In this document: piece after piece, positions 23,918 through 34,423 of the stretch
Layout: the number at the start of each line of letters is the position of its first letter
How positions within the stretch are numbered: the first letter of the stretch is position 1
Origin: Agromyces mediolanus
Lineage (GTDB): Bacteria > Actinomycetota > Actinomycetes > Actinomycetales > Microbacteriaceae
Direction of reading: 5' to 3'
NCBI RefSeq assembly: GCF_023715325.1
Contig: NZ_JAMBNX010000013.1
Location: 1-64,000, forward strand
DNA length: 64,000 bases
Made by a program: the position numbers and the translations under genes
Notes under the pieces: model-generated
Seen by the model: the letters and a program-made list of their open reading frames with translations, nothing else
Told to the model about the DNA's origin: nothing
Database searches by the model: none

Positions 23918-26900
23918 CTATGCGGTGCGGCGGCGGCGCAGCGCGCCTCCGACGAGGAACGCGAGACCCGCGAGGAGGGCGAGGCCGCCGAGGAGGGCGG
24001 CGCCGACGCCGTCGACGCCCGTCGACGCGAGGTCCGCCTCGCCGCCCGTGCGCTCGAGCGTGTTCGTCAGCACGATCTCGGCGACCGTGCCGTCACCGAT
24101 CACGATCGAGTCGGCACTGAAGTGGACGGCTGCCCACTCGGCGCCGTCGACGGCCGCCGGGGTCACCTCGCTGAGGCTCACCCGGGCCCCGTACGGGAGC
24201 GGATCGCTCGTCGCGACGCCCCCGCCGGTCACCGTCAGCACGCCCGCCCCGGCCTCGAAGCCCGGGCCGGCGGGGTAGCTGTACCGCACCGTGAACTCCG
24301 TGCCCTTCGGGAGCAGCCCGGCTCCGCTGCCCTCGACCTGCTTGCGCACGGCGAAGGAGCCCGCGTTCAGCTCGAGCGTGTTGACGACGACCACCTCGGT
24401 GGAGGCATCCTTCCCGACCGTCACGACGTTCGACTCCGAGAAGCGGGGCGCACCCCAGCTGCCGCCCTCGACCGCCTCGGGCTCGAGCTCGCGGATCGTC
24501 ACGACCGCGCCGGCCGGAAGGTCGGCGACGGTGACGGTGCTGCCGTCGCCGGGCACCACCACCTCGGTCGGGCCGGCCGCGTCCCAGGCGGCGCCCGCCG
24601 GGTACTCGTACGTGAAGGTGTACTCCCGGTCGCTGCCGACGAGGTGCGCGCCGGTGCCCTCGAGCTGCTTGCGCAGCTCGATCGCGCCGACGTCGCGGGT
24701 GATCGTGTTGGTGAGGCTCACCTCGACGGTCGTGCCGTCGCCGATGGTGACGGTGTCGGGCGAGAAGACGTATCCCTCGGACCAGGTGGCGCCGACGACC
24801 GGGGCGGGCGCCAGCTCGGTGAGCCGCAGCACGGCGCCGTAGGGCAGGGGACCGCTCGAGACGGCCTGCCCGTCGGCGCGCACGACGAGCTCGCCCGAGC
24901 CCGCGCCGAAGCCGATCCCCGCGTCGTACTCGTACCGCACCGTGAAGGAGTCGGTGGCGGGGACGAGCCCGGCGCCGGTGCCCTCGAGACGCTTGACGAC
25001 CGAGAACTCCCCGGTGTTCAGGGCGAGCTCGTTGTCGAGATCGACCGCGATGCGGGTGCCCTTCACGACGGTGAACGTCTTCTCGCTGAAGACGGGTTCC
25101 TGCCAGGTGCCGCCCTCGACCTGCTCGAGCAGCTCCTCGAGCGTGACGACCGCGCCCGCGGGCAGCCCCTCGACCGCGACCGGATCACCGCCGGCCGTGA
25201 CCTCGACCGTGCCACTGCCGGCCTCGTAGACGCCGCGCTCCGGGTCGGCCGGATACGACCACTGCACCGTGAAGGTCGGGTCGTCGACGAGGCCGGAGCC
25301 GGCGCCGCCGAGGCGCTTCAGGATCTCGAAGGAGCCGAGGTCGCGGGTGAGCGTGTTCGTCACCTGCACCTGCACCTCGGCCGAGTCGGCGCCGACGGTG
25401 ACGCTGGCGGGCTCGATGACCGGCTGCTGCCAGCTCGCGCCCGGCACCGCGGCGGGTGCCGACTCGGAGAACGCCACCTCGGCGCCGACGGGCAGCCCCG
25501 GGATGTCGACGCGGCTGCCGTCGAGCGGCAGCTGCACCGAGCCGCCGCCGGCGGGGATGCCGAGCTCGGCGTTCGCGGCCCAGCGGTAGTTCAGGGTGAA
25601 GCTCGTGTCGCCGGGGATGCGCATGCCGTCGGGGTTCACGACGGTCTTGGCGGCGCCGAGGGAGGCCCGCTGCAGCGTGGCGCGGTTCTCGAGGCGGATG
25701 TCGGTGATCTGGCCGAGCTTGCCCTGCGTCCCGTCGAGGGTGAGTTCGACGCGGTCGGTGCGGGTGCCGTCGGGGAGCACGAACACCGGGTCGGCCCAGT
25801 CCACGTTCGCGGGCTCGGCGGGCGTCAGCTCGTCGAGCGTGATCGTCGTGCCTCGGAACAGCTCCTCGCTCAGGAACGACTCGCCCGCGTGGATCGTGAT
25901 CGGCTTCTCCTCGGTGACGACACCGTCGAGCTCGCTCGTGTAGTTCACGGTGAACGCGGGCGTGAGCGAGGTGTCACCGGCGAGCTCCTTCGTCAGGCGG
26001 AACTTGCCGAAGTTCGTTCCGACGACCGTGCCGGAGCCCGAGTAGCGGGTCGCGGTTCCCGTGGTGGTGCCGCTGCGCTCCCCCTCGATCTCCCAGTTCG
26101 CGACGTTCGTGTACGTCTTCGCCTTGCCGAGGTCGAGCACCTTGACGGTCCAGACGACCTCGTAGACGGAGCCGGTGATGCCCTGCTGGCCCTCGGGGGC
26201 GGCGTCGCCGAGTCCGGCGACGGAGGTGAACTCGACGCGGAGCCCGTTGTTCGAGACGGTGTACTCCGAGCTCGGCTTCCAGGCGAACTGCGGCGACTGC
26301 CGGCCGAGCGAGTCGTAGGCGAGCGAGCGGGCCTCGAGCACGCGAGGCTCGCCGACGAGCTCGAAGACGGTCGGGTCGAGCACGTCCTCGACGGCGACGC
26401 GCTGATCGGCGGGGATGCCGTCGGGGCCGCTCGGAACGCCGACCCACCAGCTGATGGTGTCCTCGAGGTTCTGGTAGGAGCCGCTCTTCCAGGCGTCCCA
26501 GCCGCCGAACTCGCAGTTCTCGGTGCAGCGGTCGGGGTTGGGCTCGACCGTCACCGGGGTCTGCACGGTGCCGAAGTCGAAGACGTGCTCGACGGTCTCG
26601 AGGTTCTCGAGCCAGACGTCCGCGAGGAAGGTGAAGGAGCCCCGCATCCCGAGCTCGTGCCCCTCGATGTACCCGGGGTCGACGGTGCAGGTGATCTGCT
26701 CGGCGTCGACGACGCACTCGCCGGCGGCCACGCCGTCGGGGTCGAGCATCGGGAATCGGTCGGCGAAGCCGCGAAGGCCATCGGGGAGGTCCACGACGAC
26801 GGCGACCGGGTTGGCTGCCTCGCCGGGCACGCTCCAGTCGACGGTGAGCTCTTGACGGCTGCCGTCGGGGATCTTCGACGTGGTGAACCGGACGTCGTCG

Positions 26901-27052
26901 ATGGAGATCGGAGTGCCGGGTGCCGCGTTCGCGGCGGGCACCGCGATGAAGACGTTCGCGACGACGGCGAGGAGGAGGCTGAGCACAGCCGCGATGGCTG
27001 CCCTCGCTCCGCGGTGGCGGCCGGGGCTGACCGCACGCACGAGGCTCGACAA
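23918..27052 (-). CDS. Cell-wall-anchored surface protein with DUF5979 repeats
   Basis: About 1044 residues. Signal peptide ends near VPAANAAPG. An N-terminal adhesin-like domain of about 350 residues holds a CTENC motif. It is followed by six Ig-like DUF5979-type repeats; each begins like GSFEILKRLGG / GEFSVVKRLEG / GSFAVRKQVEG and contains FTVRYxYxAG and a final VxVTNTL. The tail is a sortase signal: LASTG (about 1008-1012), a hydrophobic helix and RRRRTA; LAxTG is the class E sortase motif. The start is inferred as TTG at 27052, behind GAAGGAAGG; no in-frame ATG fits. No sortase gene is visible. Probably a surface adhesin or stalk. Confidence 0.87.
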   Translation of the reverse strand: MSSLVRAVSPGRHRGARAAIAAVLSLLLAVVANVFIAVPAANAAPGTPISIDDVRFTTSKIPDGSRQELTVDWSVPGEAANPVAVVVDLPDGLRGFADRFPMLDPDGVAAGECVVDAEQITCTVDPGYIEGHELGMRGSFTFLADVWLENLETVEHVFDFGTVQTPVTVEPNPDRCTENCEFGGWDAWKSGSYQNLEDTISWWVGVPSGPDGIPADQRVAVEDVLDPTVFELVGEPRVLEARSLAYDSLGRQSPQFAWKPSSEYTVSNNGLRVEFTSVAGLGDAAPEGQQGITGSVYEVVWTVKVLDLGKAKTYTNVANWEIEGERSGTTTGTATRYSGSGTVVGTNFGKFRLTKELAGDTSLTPAFTVNYTSELDGVVTEEKPITIHAGESFLSEELFRGTTITLDELTPAEPANVDWADPVFVLPDGTRTDRVELTLDGTQGKLGQITDIRLENRATLQRASLGAAKTVVNPDGMRIPGDTSFTLNYRWAANAELGIPAGGGSVQLPLDGSRVDIPGLPVGAEVAFSESAPAAVPGASWQQPVIEPASVTVGADSAEVQVQVTNTLTRDLGSFEILKRLGGAGSGLVDDPTFTVQWSYPADPERGVYEAGSGTVEVTAGGDPVAVEGLPAGAVVTLEELLEQVEGGTWQEPVFSEKTFTVVKGTRIAVDLDNELALNTGEFSVVKRLEGTGAGLVPATDSFTVRYEYDAGIGFGAGSGELVVRADGQAVSSGPLPYGAVLRLTELAPAPVVGATWSEGYVFSPDTVTIGDGTTVEVSLTNTITRDVGAIELRKQLEGTGAHLVGSDREYTFTYEYPAGAAWDAAGPTEVVVPGDGSTVTVADLPAGAVVTIRELEPEAVEGGSWGAPRFSESNVVTVGKDASTEVVVVNTLELNAGSFAVRKQVEGSGAGLLPKGTEFTVRYSYPAGPGFEAGAGVLTVTGGGVATSDPLPYGARVSLSEVTPAAVDGAEWAAVHFSADSIVIGDGTVAEIVLTNTLERTGGEADLASTGVDGVGAALLGGLALLAGLAFLVGGALRRRRTA

Positions 27053-27412
27053 GACTGCATTCCTTCCTTCGGGTGCGTCCGACCGAGCGGTCCGGGGAAG
27101 ACCGCACGGCGACCCGTCGGGAGGATGCACGGAAGGAGCGTGCGCGAAGCACGCGCCTGCGCGCGGACGTGCCGGGCACGTCCGCGCGCAATGCGAGCGC
27201 CGGTTCGCGTTCGGGCGCGGACCGGGCGTCCTGTCGGGTCAGGACGGGCGGCCGTCAGTGCCGCCACTTGAGAGATGGCGGATCGGCCGGATCATGACGC
27301 CGGTTCGACTGAACTTCTCCCGGTGCGCCATTTGCAGTGTTTCTACCTCTAGCGTGTCTACCTGCATTTCCGCTAGACATGGTTCCACCACTCCAACGAA
27401 TCGAGGAGAACC
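27053..27412. promoter_or_regulatory. Divergent upstream region with GC-rich inverted repeats
   Basis: 360 bp without a gene. GCGTGC-GCGAA-GCACGC (27139-27155) is a small hairpin. It is followed by a perfect 15-bp inverted repeat, arms GCGCGCGGACGTGCC and complement, 1-bp loop (27159-27189), in the 5' leader of the surface-protein gene. These could be operator or attenuator structures. TTGCAGTG near 27334 and a TAGCGT-like box may be the promoter of the plus-strand gene (weak). Confidence 0.45.
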
Positions 27413-27835
27413 ATGGAGCATCAGAACCAGACCACCGCGACCGGAACGCACCTCACATCGAAGCGGCGAGGCACCCCGTGGCGGCGCGCTCGACTCGGGG
27501 CGGCCGCAGCGTCGGCCGCAGCCGCACTCCTGCTCGCCGCAGCTGCACCCGCCCCGGCGCAGGCCGTCGGCATGAGGTCGGTCACCGGCGTCATCGAATG
27601 CCGGTCCTGGCCCGCGATCTGGGTCGGCACGAGCGCGACCGCTCGGGGCGATGTGAAGTTCCAGCTCAACCGGAAAGACAATCTCGGCCCCATCGGAACC
27701 GTCTACCTCGGCAGGTCGGCAACGTACGCCCCGTGGGGATACAAGTGGATCACCTCCGGCGCAGGAAACTTCTACGCGTACGGCCTCACCGCCAGCGGCA
27801 ACGTGACCAAGGCCTCGCGGTATTGCCAGGCGTGA
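27413..27835 (+). CDS. Secreted hypothetical protein
   Basis: 140 residues. A long Ala-rich signal peptide ends at APAQA (about residue 51), leaving a mature domain of about 90 residues with two cysteines (IECRSWP and SRYCQA) that could pair. No family recognised. The start at 27413 follows GAGGAGAACC. The 3' end overlaps the next gene by GTGA, so the two are coupled and may act together outside the membrane. Confidence 0.72.
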   Translation: MEHQNQTTATGTHLTSKRRGTPWRRARLGAAAASAAAALLLAAAAPAPAQAVGMRSVTGVIECRSWPAIWVGTSATARGDVKFQLNRKDNLGPIGTVYLGRSATYAPWGYKWITSGAGNFYAYGLTASGNVTKASRYCQA

Positions 27836-28320
27836 GCACCCGCACGATCGCAGCCGCGGCCGCGGCGCTCGTCGTGGCAGCCCTCGCGGGCTGCAGCGCG
27901 AGCGAACCACCACCGGTCGATCCGGGCTCGCTGTTCAGCGGGATGGACGTCGCTCAGGCCCGCACGGCGTGCCTCTCGGATCGCGGATGGGACGTGAGCC
28001 TCGATGCGCAGGGCGCGATCCTCGCCAACTATCCGCCCGAGCAGGAAGCGGCGTTCGAGGCGGACAACCTGGCCTGTCTGGAGGAGGCGGGCGTCGACGC
28101 AGACGCCGGCCTCACCGATGAAGAGTTCACGACCGCCTACCGCTGGTACCAGGAGATCGAGGAGTGTCTGCGCTCGCACGGTTGGGACGCCCCGGAGCGC
28201 CCGAGTGAAGAGCGGTTCCGCGACACCTACGACACCGCACCCTGGATCCCGTGGGAGTTCGTCGACGACCTCGAACGCGCCCGAGCCGACTGCCCGGTCA
28301 TGAACATCCCGTCCAGTTGA
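27832..28320 (+). CDS. Putative lipoprotein
   Basis: 162 residues. N-terminal helix followed by lipobox LAGC (cysteine about residue 21). The mature part is acidic and rich in Trp and in CxxxxGW motifs (CLSDRGWDV; CLRSHGWDAP), with paired cysteines about 40 residues apart. This pattern occurs in small actinobacterial lipoproteins of unknown function. The GTG at 27832 overlaps the previous stop. Confidence 0.75.
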   Translation: MSTRTIAAAAAALVVAALAGCSASEPPPVDPGSLFSGMDVAQARTACLSDRGWDVSLDAQGAILANYPPEQEAAFEADNLACLEEAGVDADAGLTDEEFTTAYRWYQEIEECLRSHGWDAPERPSEERFRDTYDTAPWIPWEFVDDLERARADCPVMNIPSS

Positions 28321-28327
28321 GGGAGCC

Positions 28328-28438
28328 GCGCTTCGACGGGCTCAGCGAACCAGTGGTTCGCTGAGCTTGTCGAAGCGCCCCTGGCCCGCTGAGCCTGTCG
28401 AAGCGCCCCCTGGTTCGCTGAGCTTGTCGAAGCGGGCG
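28328..28438. repeat. Family III repeats in a convergent gap
   Basis: Four copies, in both orientations, of GGTTCGCTGAGCNTGTCGAAGCG separated by short linkers. They occupy the whole gap between the lipoprotein stop (28320) and the minus-strand gene stop (28439). Confidence 0.9.
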
Positions 28439-28645
28439 TCAGCCGACCACGCGGCTCGCGGCGGCGGGGACAGGGATCGGGATGGCCGCGACATCCACCC
28501 GGCGTGCACCGCAGACGGCGCAGCGCACGTACTGCACGATCCCGTCGGAGGTGCGATGCGCCGACTCGACGAGCCAGCCGTGCTCGTGCCCGGTCGGCAC
28601 CGCGTGGGGCGCCTGGGTCGTGAGGCTTCCGGTCATACCCTCCAC
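28439..28645 (-). CDS. Small conserved-type protein with CxxC motif
   Basis: Up to 68 residues. The pattern GHEHGWLVESAHRTSDG followed by VRCAVCGARRVDV resembles a short zinc-ribbon-like protein seen in Microbacteriaceae, though with only one CxxC. The start is GTG at 28645 or ATG at 28636; GGAGGG lies too close to the ATG, and a leaderless start is possible. Diverges from the CGNR gene. Function unknown. Confidence 0.55.
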   Translation of the reverse strand: MEGMTGSLTTQAPHAVPTGHEHGWLVESAHRTSDGIVQYVRCAVCGARRVDVAAIPIPVPAAASRVVG

Positions 28646-28662
28646 GATGATGTAATGCCCTT

Positions 28663-29187
28663 ATGCACCTCAACCCTTACGGTGAGTACGCGGTGCTGCT
28701 CGCCGCCTCACTCGCCGACGACTGGCCCGACGACCGCGCCGGCATCGAGGCGCGCACGCGCGAGTTCGGCATGACGATGACGTTCCCGGTGCACGCCGAG
28801 GACCACGCCGGTACGCGCCGGATGATCGATGCGTGGCTCGAGGTCGTGGATGCGCCGAACGCCCCCGAGCGCGCCGGCATCCTGAACGCCCAGATGGCGG
28901 CGGTCGCCGCGTACCCGCGACTCACCGACCACGACGGCGAGGGCTGGCACCTGCACTACCGCGACGACCTGCAGACGCTCCCCGAGGTGCTCGCCGCGGT
29001 CATCTCGGTGGGTACGGCACTGCACCTCACAACCCGCGGGATGGACCGGCTCGGCCGCTGCGAGGCATCCCCCTGCACGCACGTCGTCGTCGATGTGACC
29101 CGCAACGGCCGCCAGCGCTACTGCTCCGTGCGCTGCGCGAACCGAGCAGCCGTCCGCCGGCACCGCGAGCGGCACGCCGCCCGCTGA
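28663..29187 (+). CDS. CGNR zinc-finger protein (ABATE domain)
   Basis: 174 residues. The N-terminal ABATE-type domain starts NPYGEYAVLLAASLADD. The C-terminal CGNR zinc finger has CEASPC (about 144-149), TRNGRQRYCSVRCANRAA and the basic RRHRERHAAR. It is thought to bind nucleic acid, likely as a transcription regulator. No Shine-Dalgarno sequence precedes the ATG at 28663 and TAATG lies 8-12 nt upstream, so the mRNA may be leaderless. Confidence 0.85.
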   Translation: MHLNPYGEYAVLLAASLADDWPDDRAGIEARTREFGMTMTFPVHAEDHAGTRRMIDAWLEVVDAPNAPERAGILNAQMAAVAAYPRLTDHDGEGWHLHYRDDLQTLPEVLAAVISVGTALHLTTRGMDRLGRCEASPCTHVVVDVTRNGRQRYCSVRCANRAAVRRHRERHAAR

Positions 29188-29210
29188 CCAGCCCACCCGC
29201 CGGGCGCGGG

Positions 29211-31307
29211 CTACGCGGTGAGCGGCTCCTTCGCGACGAGGGTCAGCACGTCGTAGCTCGCCACGAGCTCGTCGCGCTGGTTGCGCAGCACCGCGTCCCA
29301 GCGCACCTCGCCGTACTCGTCGGTCTCGCGCGGCGTGATCTGCTTGGCCGTGAGCTCCACCCGGATGTCGTCGCCCGGCGAGACGGGCGTCACGAAGCGC
29401 AGGTTCTCCAGCCCGGAGTTCGCGAGCACCGGCCCGGGCTCCGGGTCGACGAAGAGCCCGGCCGCCCACGACACGAGCAGGTACCCGTGCGCGACCCGCC
29501 CCGGGAAGAACGGGTTCGCCGCCGCCGAGGTCTCGTCCATGTGGGCGTAGAAGGTGTCGCCGGTGAAGGCCGCGAAGGTCTCGATGTCGTCGAGCGAGAC
29601 GGTGCGCGCCGGGCTCACCACCTGGTCGCCGATCCGCAGCTCCGCCAGCGACTTGCGGAACGGGTGGCGCTCGCCACTCGCCTCGTACGGGCGGGCGGAT
29701 GCCCCGGCGTGCCACACGCCCGTGAGCGCCGTGAGCATCTCGGGTGAGCCCTGCACGGCCGTGCGCTGCATGTGGTGCAGCACCGCGCGGATGCCGCCGA
29801 GCTCCTCGCCTCCGCCGGCCCGGCCCGGGCCGCCGTGCACGAGGTTCGGCAGCGGCGAGCCGTGCCCGGTCGAGGTTCGGGCGTCGTCGCGGTCGAGGAA
29901 GAGCAGCCGGCCGTTGTAGGCGGCCACGGTGCCGGCGAGGGCGACGGCGACCTCCGGATCGTGGGTCGCGACGCTCGTGACGAGTGATCCGCCGCCGCGC
30001 GCGACGAGCTCGGCCGCCTCGGCGAGCGTGCGGTAGCCGACGATCGAGGAGACGGGGCCGAAGGCTTCGACCTCGTGCAGGGCCGGGCTGCCGGCATCCT
30101 GGAACCGCAGCACGGTCGGTACGACGAAGGCACCGTCCGGGAGCGTGCCGCGGGTGCCGTCGGCGCGCACCACCTCGGGCTCCCCCGGTTCGCCGATGAC
30201 GCGCTCCCCGCCCGCGGCCTCGAGCTTCGCGAGCTGGCGCAGCACCTCGTCGCGCTGCTCGGTCGAGGCGAGCGGGCCCATCGTGACGCCCTCGGCACGC
30301 GGGTCGCCGACGACGACGCGCTCCGCGATGCGGGCGCGCACTGCGGCGATGACGTCGTCGACGGATGCCTCCGGCACGATCGCCCGGCGGATGGCGGTGC
30401 ACTTCTGCCCCGCCTTCGTCGTGAGCTCGACGACGAGCTGTTTCACGTAGGCGTCGAACTCGGGCGTGCCCGCGGTCGCGTCGGTGCCGAGCACGGAGGC
30501 GTTGATCGAGTCGGTCTCGCTCGTGAAGCGCACGCCGCCGGTCTGCACCGAGTCGTGCGAGCGCAGTCGTTCCGCCGTCGACGCGGAGCCGGTGAACGCG
30601 ACGAGGTCGCCGAGGCGCAGCTCGTCGAAGAGGCCGGGCACGCTTCCCGCGACGAGCTGGAGCGAGCCGGCGGGCAGCAGGCCCGATTCGACGAGGATCC
30701 GCACCATCGCGACGGCGAGGTATCCGCTCGGCGTCGCGGGCTTCACGAGCGTCGGCACGCCGGCGAGGAAGGCGGGCGCGAACTTCTCGAGCGACCCCCA
30801 CACGGGGAAGTTGAAGGCGTTGATCTGCACGGCGACGCCGGGCAGCCTCGTGTACACATGCCGCCCGAGGAATGTGCCGTCCTTCGAGAGCTGCTCGACC
30901 GCGCCGTCGACGTACACCTTCGCGTTCGGCATCTCGCGCCGACCCTTGCTCGAGTAGGTGAAGAGCACGCCGATGCCGCCGTCGATGTCGACCCAGGAGT
31001 CCTGCTTCGTCGCACCGGTGCGGCTCGACAGCTCGTAGAGCTCGGCCTTTCGCTCGGTGAGTGCGAGCGCCATCCGCTTCAACAGCACGGCGCGTTGGTG
31101 GAACGTGAGCTCGCCGAGGCTCGCCTGGCCGACGGTGCGCGCATGCTCGAGGGCGCCGGCGAGATCGATGCCCTCGGTCGAGACACGCGCGACCACCTCG
31201 CCGGTGGCGGCGTCGCGCACCTCGCTCGTGGCGGCCGAGGCATCCGGGCTCCACCAGGCATCCTGCACGTAACTCTGCAGCGCCGCGTCCGTCCGGTTCT
31301 CGCTCAT
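29211..31307 (-). CDS. paaZ: Bifunctional PaaZ: oxepin-CoA hydrolase / aldehyde dehydrogenase
   Basis: 698 residues. The N-terminal aldehyde dehydrogenase domain (about 1-520) has FTGSASTAERL and the catalytic cysteine in KAGQKCTAIRRA. The C-terminal MaoC-type hydratase domain holds FTGDTFYAHMDE and FPGRVAHGYLLVSW. It opens the oxepin ring of the PaaABCDE/PaaG product and oxidises the aldehyde. The ATG at 31307 follows GAGAGGAA and lies 26 bp after paaH. Last gene of the thiolase-paaF-paaH-paaZ operon. Confidence 0.96.
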   Translation of the reverse strand: MSENRTDAALQSYVQDAWWSPDASAATSEVRDAATGEVVARVSTEGIDLAGALEHARTVGQASLGELTFHQRAVLLKRMALALTERKAELYELSSRTGATKQDSWVDIDGGIGVLFTYSSKGRREMPNAKVYVDGAVEQLSKDGTFLGRHVYTRLPGVAVQINAFNFPVWGSLEKFAPAFLAGVPTLVKPATPSGYLAVAMVRILVESGLLPAGSLQLVAGSVPGLFDELRLGDLVAFTGSASTAERLRSHDSVQTGGVRFTSETDSINASVLGTDATAGTPEFDAYVKQLVVELTTKAGQKCTAIRRAIVPEASVDDVIAAVRARIAERVVVGDPRAEGVTMGPLASTEQRDEVLRQLAKLEAAGGERVIGEPGEPEVVRADGTRGTLPDGAFVVPTVLRFQDAGSPALHEVEAFGPVSSIVGYRTLAEAAELVARGGGSLVTSVATHDPEVAVALAGTVAAYNGRLLFLDRDDARTSTGHGSPLPNLVHGGPGRAGGGEELGGIRAVLHHMQRTAVQGSPEMLTALTGVWHAGASARPYEASGERHPFRKSLAELRIGDQVVSPARTVSLDDIETFAAFTGDTFYAHMDETSAAANPFFPGRVAHGYLLVSWAAGLFVDPEPGPVLANSGLENLRFVTPVSPGDDIRVELTAKQITPRETDEYGEVRWDAVLRNQRDELVASYDVLTLVAKEPLTA

Positions 31308-31333
31308 CGTGTTCCTCTCGCTCGTCTGCACGC

Positions 31334-32260
31334 TCACGGCGCGTCCCACAGGTAGAAGCCCTCGCCGCTCTTGCGGCCGAGGCGGCCCTCGGCGACCATC
31401 CGCCGCAGCAGCGCCGGCGGCTCGAAGCGCTCGCCGAGCGTGCTCGCGAGGTACTCGGCGATGCCGAGCCGCACGTCGAGCCCGACGAGGTCGGTGAGTC
31501 GCAGCGGGCCGACGGGATGCTTGTAGCCGAGCGTCATGGCCCGGTCGATGTCCTCCGCCGAGGCGACGCCGGCCTCGAGCATGCGGATCGCCTCGAGCCC
31601 GAGCACGACGCCGAGGCGCGAGGAGGCGAAGCCCGGCGCATCCGCCACGACGATCGGGGTCTTGCCGATCGCCTGCACCCACGACTGCGCCTCGACCACC
31701 AGCGTCGACTCGGTGACGGCGCCGCGCACGAGTTCGACGAGCGCCGAGGCGGGCACCGGGTTGAAGAAGTGCATGCCGAGGAAGCGGTGCGGGCGGTCGA
31801 GGAGCGCCGCGAGCTCGTCGATGGAGATCGAAGAGGTGTTCGTCGCGAGCGCGGCCTCCGGCGGGAGCACCGCCTCGACCCGGGTGAGGGCGTCGGCCTT
31901 CAGCGAGAGCTCCTCCGGAACGGCCTCGACGACGAGGCCGCAGGCCGCGAAGTCCGAGATCTCAGTGCTCGTCGCGAAGCGGGCGGCGTAGGCGCCCGGC
32001 GACTCGTCCGCCGTGCCGCGTTCGACCGACCGGGCGACGGCGTCGCGCACCCGGCGTCCGGCCGCCTCCGCCGCCTCGGCGTCGCGCTCGACGACCGTGA
32101 CCCGGGAGCCGGCGAGCAGGAAGGCGTGCGCGATCCCCGCGCCCATGCGTCCGCCGCCGAGCACCCCGACCGCGGCCGGCGCGCCGCCGACGCCGCCTTC
32201 CCGCACGCGGGCCGCCTCCGGCATCTGTTCCGCCGCGCGAATCCGTTCCGCCGCGCTCAT
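31334..32260 (-). CDS. paaH: 3-Hydroxyacyl-CoA dehydrogenase PaaH
   Basis: 308 residues. NAD-binding GVLGGGRMGAGIAHAF (about 32-47), HFFNPVP in the active-site region, and the C-terminal helical domain AMTLGYKHPVGPLRLTDLVG. It oxidises 3-hydroxyadipyl-CoA in the lower pathway. The ATG at 32260 overlaps the stop of the hydratase gene (ATGA). Confidence 0.94.
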   Translation of the reverse strand: MSAAERIRAAEQMPEAARVREGGVGGAPAAVGVLGGGRMGAGIAHAFLLAGSRVTVVERDAEAAEAAGRRVRDAVARSVERGTADESPGAYAARFATSTEISDFAACGLVVEAVPEELSLKADALTRVEAVLPPEAALATNTSSISIDELAALLDRPHRFLGMHFFNPVPASALVELVRGAVTESTLVVEAQSWVQAIGKTPIVVADAPGFASSRLGVVLGLEAIRMLEAGVASAEDIDRAMTLGYKHPVGPLRLTDLVGLDVRLGIAEYLASTLGERFEPPALLRRMVAEGRLGRKSGEGFYLWDAP

Positions 32261-33002
32261 CCGTTCCGCCGTTCCAGGAACTCGGTCATCCGCCGGAACT
32301 TCTCCGGGCTCTCGAACAGCGCCGCCTGCTCCTCGAGGTCGACGGCGGGGTGCGCCGCGCGCGGCGCACGGAACACGCGCTTCGTCGCCATCGTGGCCGC
32401 GCGGTCGTTGCGGGCGATGCGGTCGGCGAGCGCATGGGCGGCGGGCAGCAGCTCCTCGGGCGGATGCACCGCCGAGACCAGGCCGATGGCGAGGGCTTCC
32501 TCGGCACCGACGGTGCGGCCGGTGAGCAGCAGCTCCATGGCGCGGGCGTCGCCCACGATCTCGCGGAGCCGCCAGCTCGCACCGGCCGCGGCGAGGATGC
32601 CGAGGCCGGTCTCGGGGTTGCCGATCTTCAGTGCCGGGGTGCCGAGCCGCAGGTCTGCGGCGTAGGCGAGCTCGGCACCGCCGCCGAGCGCGTAACCGTC
32701 GAGCGCGGCGATGACGGGCATCGGCAGTTCGGCGACGCGCACGAAGGCGTGCGCGTTGATGCCCTTCCGGGCGTCGTCGGCCCGGCGCTCGCGCAGTTCG
32801 GCGATGTCGGCGCCGGAGGCGAACACCCCGTCCGCTCCCGTCAGGATCAGGATGCGCGGCTCGGCCTCGAGCTCGGCGCAGAGCTCGTGCAGCTCGTCGA
32901 TCATGGCCTGGTCGATCGCGTTGCGCTTCTCGGGGCGGTCGAGGGTCGCCACGACCCGGTCGTCGCGGCGCTCGACCCGGAGCACGCGGGCGTTCGCGGC
33001 GC

Positions 33003-33006
<4 letters not shown>
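32257..33006 (-). CDS. paaF: Enoyl-CoA hydratase, probable PaaF
   Basis: 249 residues. Oxyanion-hole segments FASGADIAELRE and LGGGAELAYAADL, plus PETGLGILAAAGASW carrying hydratase-type glutamates, unlike the PaaG-like gene at 15127. Expected to hydrate 2,3-dehydroadipyl-CoA. Stop-start overlaps with the thiolase gene before and paaH after place it in one operon. Confidence 0.9.
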
Positions 33007-34199
<1,193 letters not shown>

Positions 34200-34250
34200 G
34201 CGGGTCTCCTGACTACGGTGTCTGCGAGGGCGGTTCGCCTGGCCGAATTC

Positions 34251-34279
34251 CTGACCGAGCGTTCGGAAAGTAATTATGG
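34251..34279. promoter_or_regulatory. Promoter and TetR-type operator of thiolase-paaFHZ operon
   Basis: CTGACCGAGCGTTCGGAAAG (34251-34270) is a palindrome with core CCGARCGYTCGG, resembling the site between paaA and paaI. On the minus strand CATAAT (34279-34274) lies just upstream and is a good -10 box, so the operator would overlap the transcription start. Confidence 0.6.
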
Positions 34280-34321
34280 CATGCCCCGCCCCGGCCCGCA
34301 CGCCCAACCCCGAAAACCGAC

Positions 34322-34400
34322 TTGCCCGACTTTCATGAAAGTCGGGCAACCCAGTCAAGGCCACCGACTTGCCCGACTTTCATGAAGGTCGGGCAAGTCG
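34322..34400. repeat. Palindromic repeat family I, copies E and F
   Basis: Two copies in tandem: a perfect one at 34322-34349 and one at 34365-34400 with a single G:T-type change in the centre (ATGAAGG). They lie 24 bp 3' of the stop (34424) of the MHS transporter gene and about 50 bp before the thiolase promoter, so they also separate two same-strand transcripts. Confidence 0.9.
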
Positions 34401-34423
34401 GGGTGGACAGACCGGTGGGGCGG

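Noticed and set aside
23876..27271. Open frame of about 1130 codons on the plus strand opposite the surface protein
   Set aside because: It is the antisense shadow of a clear signal-peptide/repeat/sorting-signal protein. It begins inside a family I palindrome and its product is an arginine/glutamate-rich composition typical of high-GC shadows.
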